DNA from: an uncultured Elusimicrobia bacterium
GTDB lineage: Bacteria > Elusimicrobiota > Elusimicrobia > Elusimicrobiales > UBA9959
Length of the DNA: 38,006 nt
Direction: 5' to 3'
NCBI GenBank assembly: GCA_937870775.1
Contig: CALMZU010000180.1
Location: 1-38,006 of the forward strand
Below, in pieces: positions 36,190-38,006 of this stretch. Positions within the stretch are counted from its first letter, which is position 1. Each line of letters begins with the position of its first letter. The notes beneath the pieces were generated by a model, which saw only the letters and a list, made by a program, of their open reading frames with translations, was not told the DNA's origin and did no database searches. A program made the position numbers and the translations under genes.

Positions 36190-38006
36190 ATGTCCAACCC
36201 GCAGGCAGCAGGAAAGTTCCAGCCCTTCATCCCCGACTCGAAACTGATACCCGAATTCACCGTCAAGTCCATATTGCTAGGCGCGATGTTCGGCGTCATC
36301 TTCGGCGCTTCCACCGTGTACCTGGCGCTCAAGGCCGGCCTCACGGTGTCGGCGTCCATACCGATAGCCGTGCTGGCCATCTCCCTCGGCCGCAAGGCTT
36401 TCAAGACGACGATACTGGAGAACAACATCATACAGACCACCGGCTCCGCCGGCGAGTCCATAGCCGCCGGCGTGGTGTTCACGCTGCCCGGCTTCCTGTT
36501 CCTCTCCGCCGGTTCCAACGGCGCGGGCTTCTTCAACTACTGGACCATCTTCACGCTGGCCCTGTTCGGCGGCGTGCTGGGCACGCTGATGATGATACCG
36601 CTCAGGCGCTCCCTCATCGTGCAGGAGCACGGCACCCTGCCCTACCCCGAAGGCACGGCCTGCGCCTCGGTGCTGATAGCCGGCGAAAAAGGCGGCGACT
36701 TCTCCAAGACCGCCTACCAGGGCCTGGGCTTCGCCTTCATCTACGCCACGCTGCAGAAGGTGTTCGGCCTTATAGCCGAGTGCCCGGCCTGGGTGACCTC
36801 GCAGGCCAACAAGTACTTCCCCTCCGCCACCATCAACGGCGAGATAACGCCGGAATACATGGGCGTGGGCTACATAGTTGGCCCGAAGATAGCGGGCGTG
36901 CTGGTGGCCGGCGGCGTGCTGGCCTGGCTGGGCCTCATACCGCTCCTGGCCACGCTGGTGCCGCCCGACATGATAGCCGCGCAGCTCGTTAAGCTGGGCT
37001 ACCTCAAGGACGTGCTCACCGCGGGCGGCCCCGGCGGCTGGGACCCCTTGACCCACCAGTTCGCCGACACCGCCGGCGCGGTGTACAAGGCCTACGTGCG
37101 CCAGATAGGCGCCGGCGCCGTCGCGGCCGGCGGCTTCATGACGCTCCTGAAGACCATGCCCACCATAGTGAGCTCCTTCAAGGGCAGCGTGGCCTCGCTG
37201 AAGAACCGCAAGGCCGCCCACGAGGTCTCCCGCACCCAGAACGACCTGTCCTTCCTCACCGTGATAGGCGGCTCGCTGGCGCTGGTGCTGCTGATAGCCG
37301 TGCTGCCCATGATACCCGGCAGCTCGCTGCTCGGCAAGCTGATGCTGGGCCTGCTGATCATAGTGTTCGGCTTCTTCTTCGTCACCGTGTCCAGCCGCAT
37401 CGTCGGTCTCATCGGCTCTTCGTCCAACCCCATCTCGGGCATGACCATAGCCACGCTGATGGGCACCGCGCTGATCTTCATAGCGGTGGGCTGGACCGGC
37501 ATGGTGTACGAGCCCATGGCCCTCGTGGTCGGCGGCATGATCTGCATAGCCGCCGCCAACGCCGGCGCCACCTCGCAGGACCTGAAGACCGGCTACCTGG
37601 TGGGCGCCACGCCGCGCTACCAGCAGATAGCGCTGTTCATCGGCGCGGTGTTCTCCGCGGCCGTCATAGGCTGGACCGTGAAGATACTGGACACGCCCAC
37701 CGCCGAGATGGCCGCGCAGGGCATAGCCCACGCCATAGGCACCGACAAGTTCCCGGCGCCGCAGGGCACGCTGATGGCCACGCTGATAAAGGGCCTGCTG
37801 TCGTTCAACCTGGACTGGCAGTTCGTCATCGTCGGCGCCTTCATCTCCATCACCATGGAGTTGTGCGGCATCAACGCGCTGTCCTTCGCGGTGGGCCTGT
37901 ACCTGCCGCTGTCCACCACGCTGCCCATCTTCGCAGGCGGCATGGTTAAGGGCGCCACCACCTGGATACGCTCCCGCCGCGGCGAGGGCCAGGAAGACGC
38001 CGAGCT
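36190..38006 (+). CDS. OPT-family oligopeptide transporter (3' end beyond window)
   Basis: MSNPQAAGKFQPFIPDSKLIPEFTVKSILLGAMFGVIFGASTVYLALKAGLTVSASIPIAVLAISL...LPYPEGTACASVLIAGEKGG...SQDLKTGYLVGATPRYQQIALFIGA. Open reading frame to the window end; absent from the ORF track. Confidence 0.92.
   Translation, partial: MSNPQAAGKFQPFIPDSKLIPEFTVKSILLGAMFGVIFGASTVYLALKAGLTVSASIPIAVLAISLGRKAFKTTILENNIIQTTGSAGESIAAGVVFTLPGFLFLSAGSNGAGFFNYWTIFTLALFGGVLGTLMMIPLRRSLIVQEHGTLPYPEGTACASVLIAGEKGGDFSKTAYQGLGFAFIYATLQKVFGLIAECPAWVTSQANKYFPSATINGEITPEYMGVGYIVGPKIAGVLVAGGVLAWLGLIPLLATLVPPDMIAAQLVKLGYLKDVLTAGGPGGWDPLTHQFADTAGAVYKAYVRQIGAGAVAAGGFMTLLKTMPTIVSSFKGSVASLKNRKAAHEVSRTQNDLSFLTVIGGSLALVLLIAVLPMIPGSSLLGKLMLGLLIIVFGFFFVTVSSRIVGLIGSSSNPISGMTIATLMGTALIFIAVGWTGMVYEPMALVVGGMICIAAANAGATSQDLKTGYLVGATPRYQQIALFIGAVFSAAVIGWTVKILDTPTAEMAAQGIAHAIGTDKFPAPQGTLMATLIKGLLSFNLDWQFVIVGAFISITMELCGINALSFAVGLYLPLSTTLPIFAGGMVKGATTWIRSRRGEGQEDAE

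Noticed and set aside
36277-37731. 484-aa - strand ORF near the window end
   Set aside because: Antisense to the OPT transporter at 36190.
1-38006. tRNA/rRNA genes, CRISPR arrays, transposases, phage or toxin-antitoxin modules
   Set aside because: Looked for in intergenic regions and ORFs; no cloverleaf, regularly spaced repeats or diagnostic motifs seen. Gaps between genes are all under 200 nt.

Overview
This 38 kb GC-rich bacterial chromosomal window is densely packed. It looks like a Gram-negative, possibly Elusimicrobiota-like genome, but that lineage is inferred only. I support about 33 coding regions. Most are conserved housekeeping or envelope genes: GT2 glycosyltransferase, S8 subtilase, an ECF sigma/anti-sigma/secreted-protein trio, TPR-SpoIID fusion, CorA-like transporter, rimO, HAD hydrolase, two OPT transporters, zincin, TPR protein, serS, CheC-like plus CheY-like pair, metK, phosphohexomutase, glycerate kinase, radical SAM, CBM48 protein, GH57-like protein, Nif3-like, MFS, polytopic membrane protein, DUF2157 + GDYXXLXY pair, pyrB, a large secreted orphan, phosphoketolase. 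I found no tRNA or rRNA genes, CRISPR arrays, transposons or prophage. Two real CDSs run off the window edges and are missing from the supplied ORF track: 1..204 (-) and 36190..38006 (+). The observations most worth follow-up are: (1) four genes sharing a leaderless layout, a -10 box exactly 6 nt upstream of ATG with no Shine-Dalgarno; (2) a membrane-anchored protein with STI1/ubiquilin-like Asn-Pro repeats; (3) a degenerate GH57-like secreted protein beside a membrane-anchored CBM48 protein; (4) MetK ending in a CACCCG cysteine tail; (5) heavy use of the AUA isoleucine codon in a GC-rich genome; (6) a large leaderless secreted orphan; (7) overlapping divergent -10 elements. No computation or database search was run, so family calls rest on recognised motifs.
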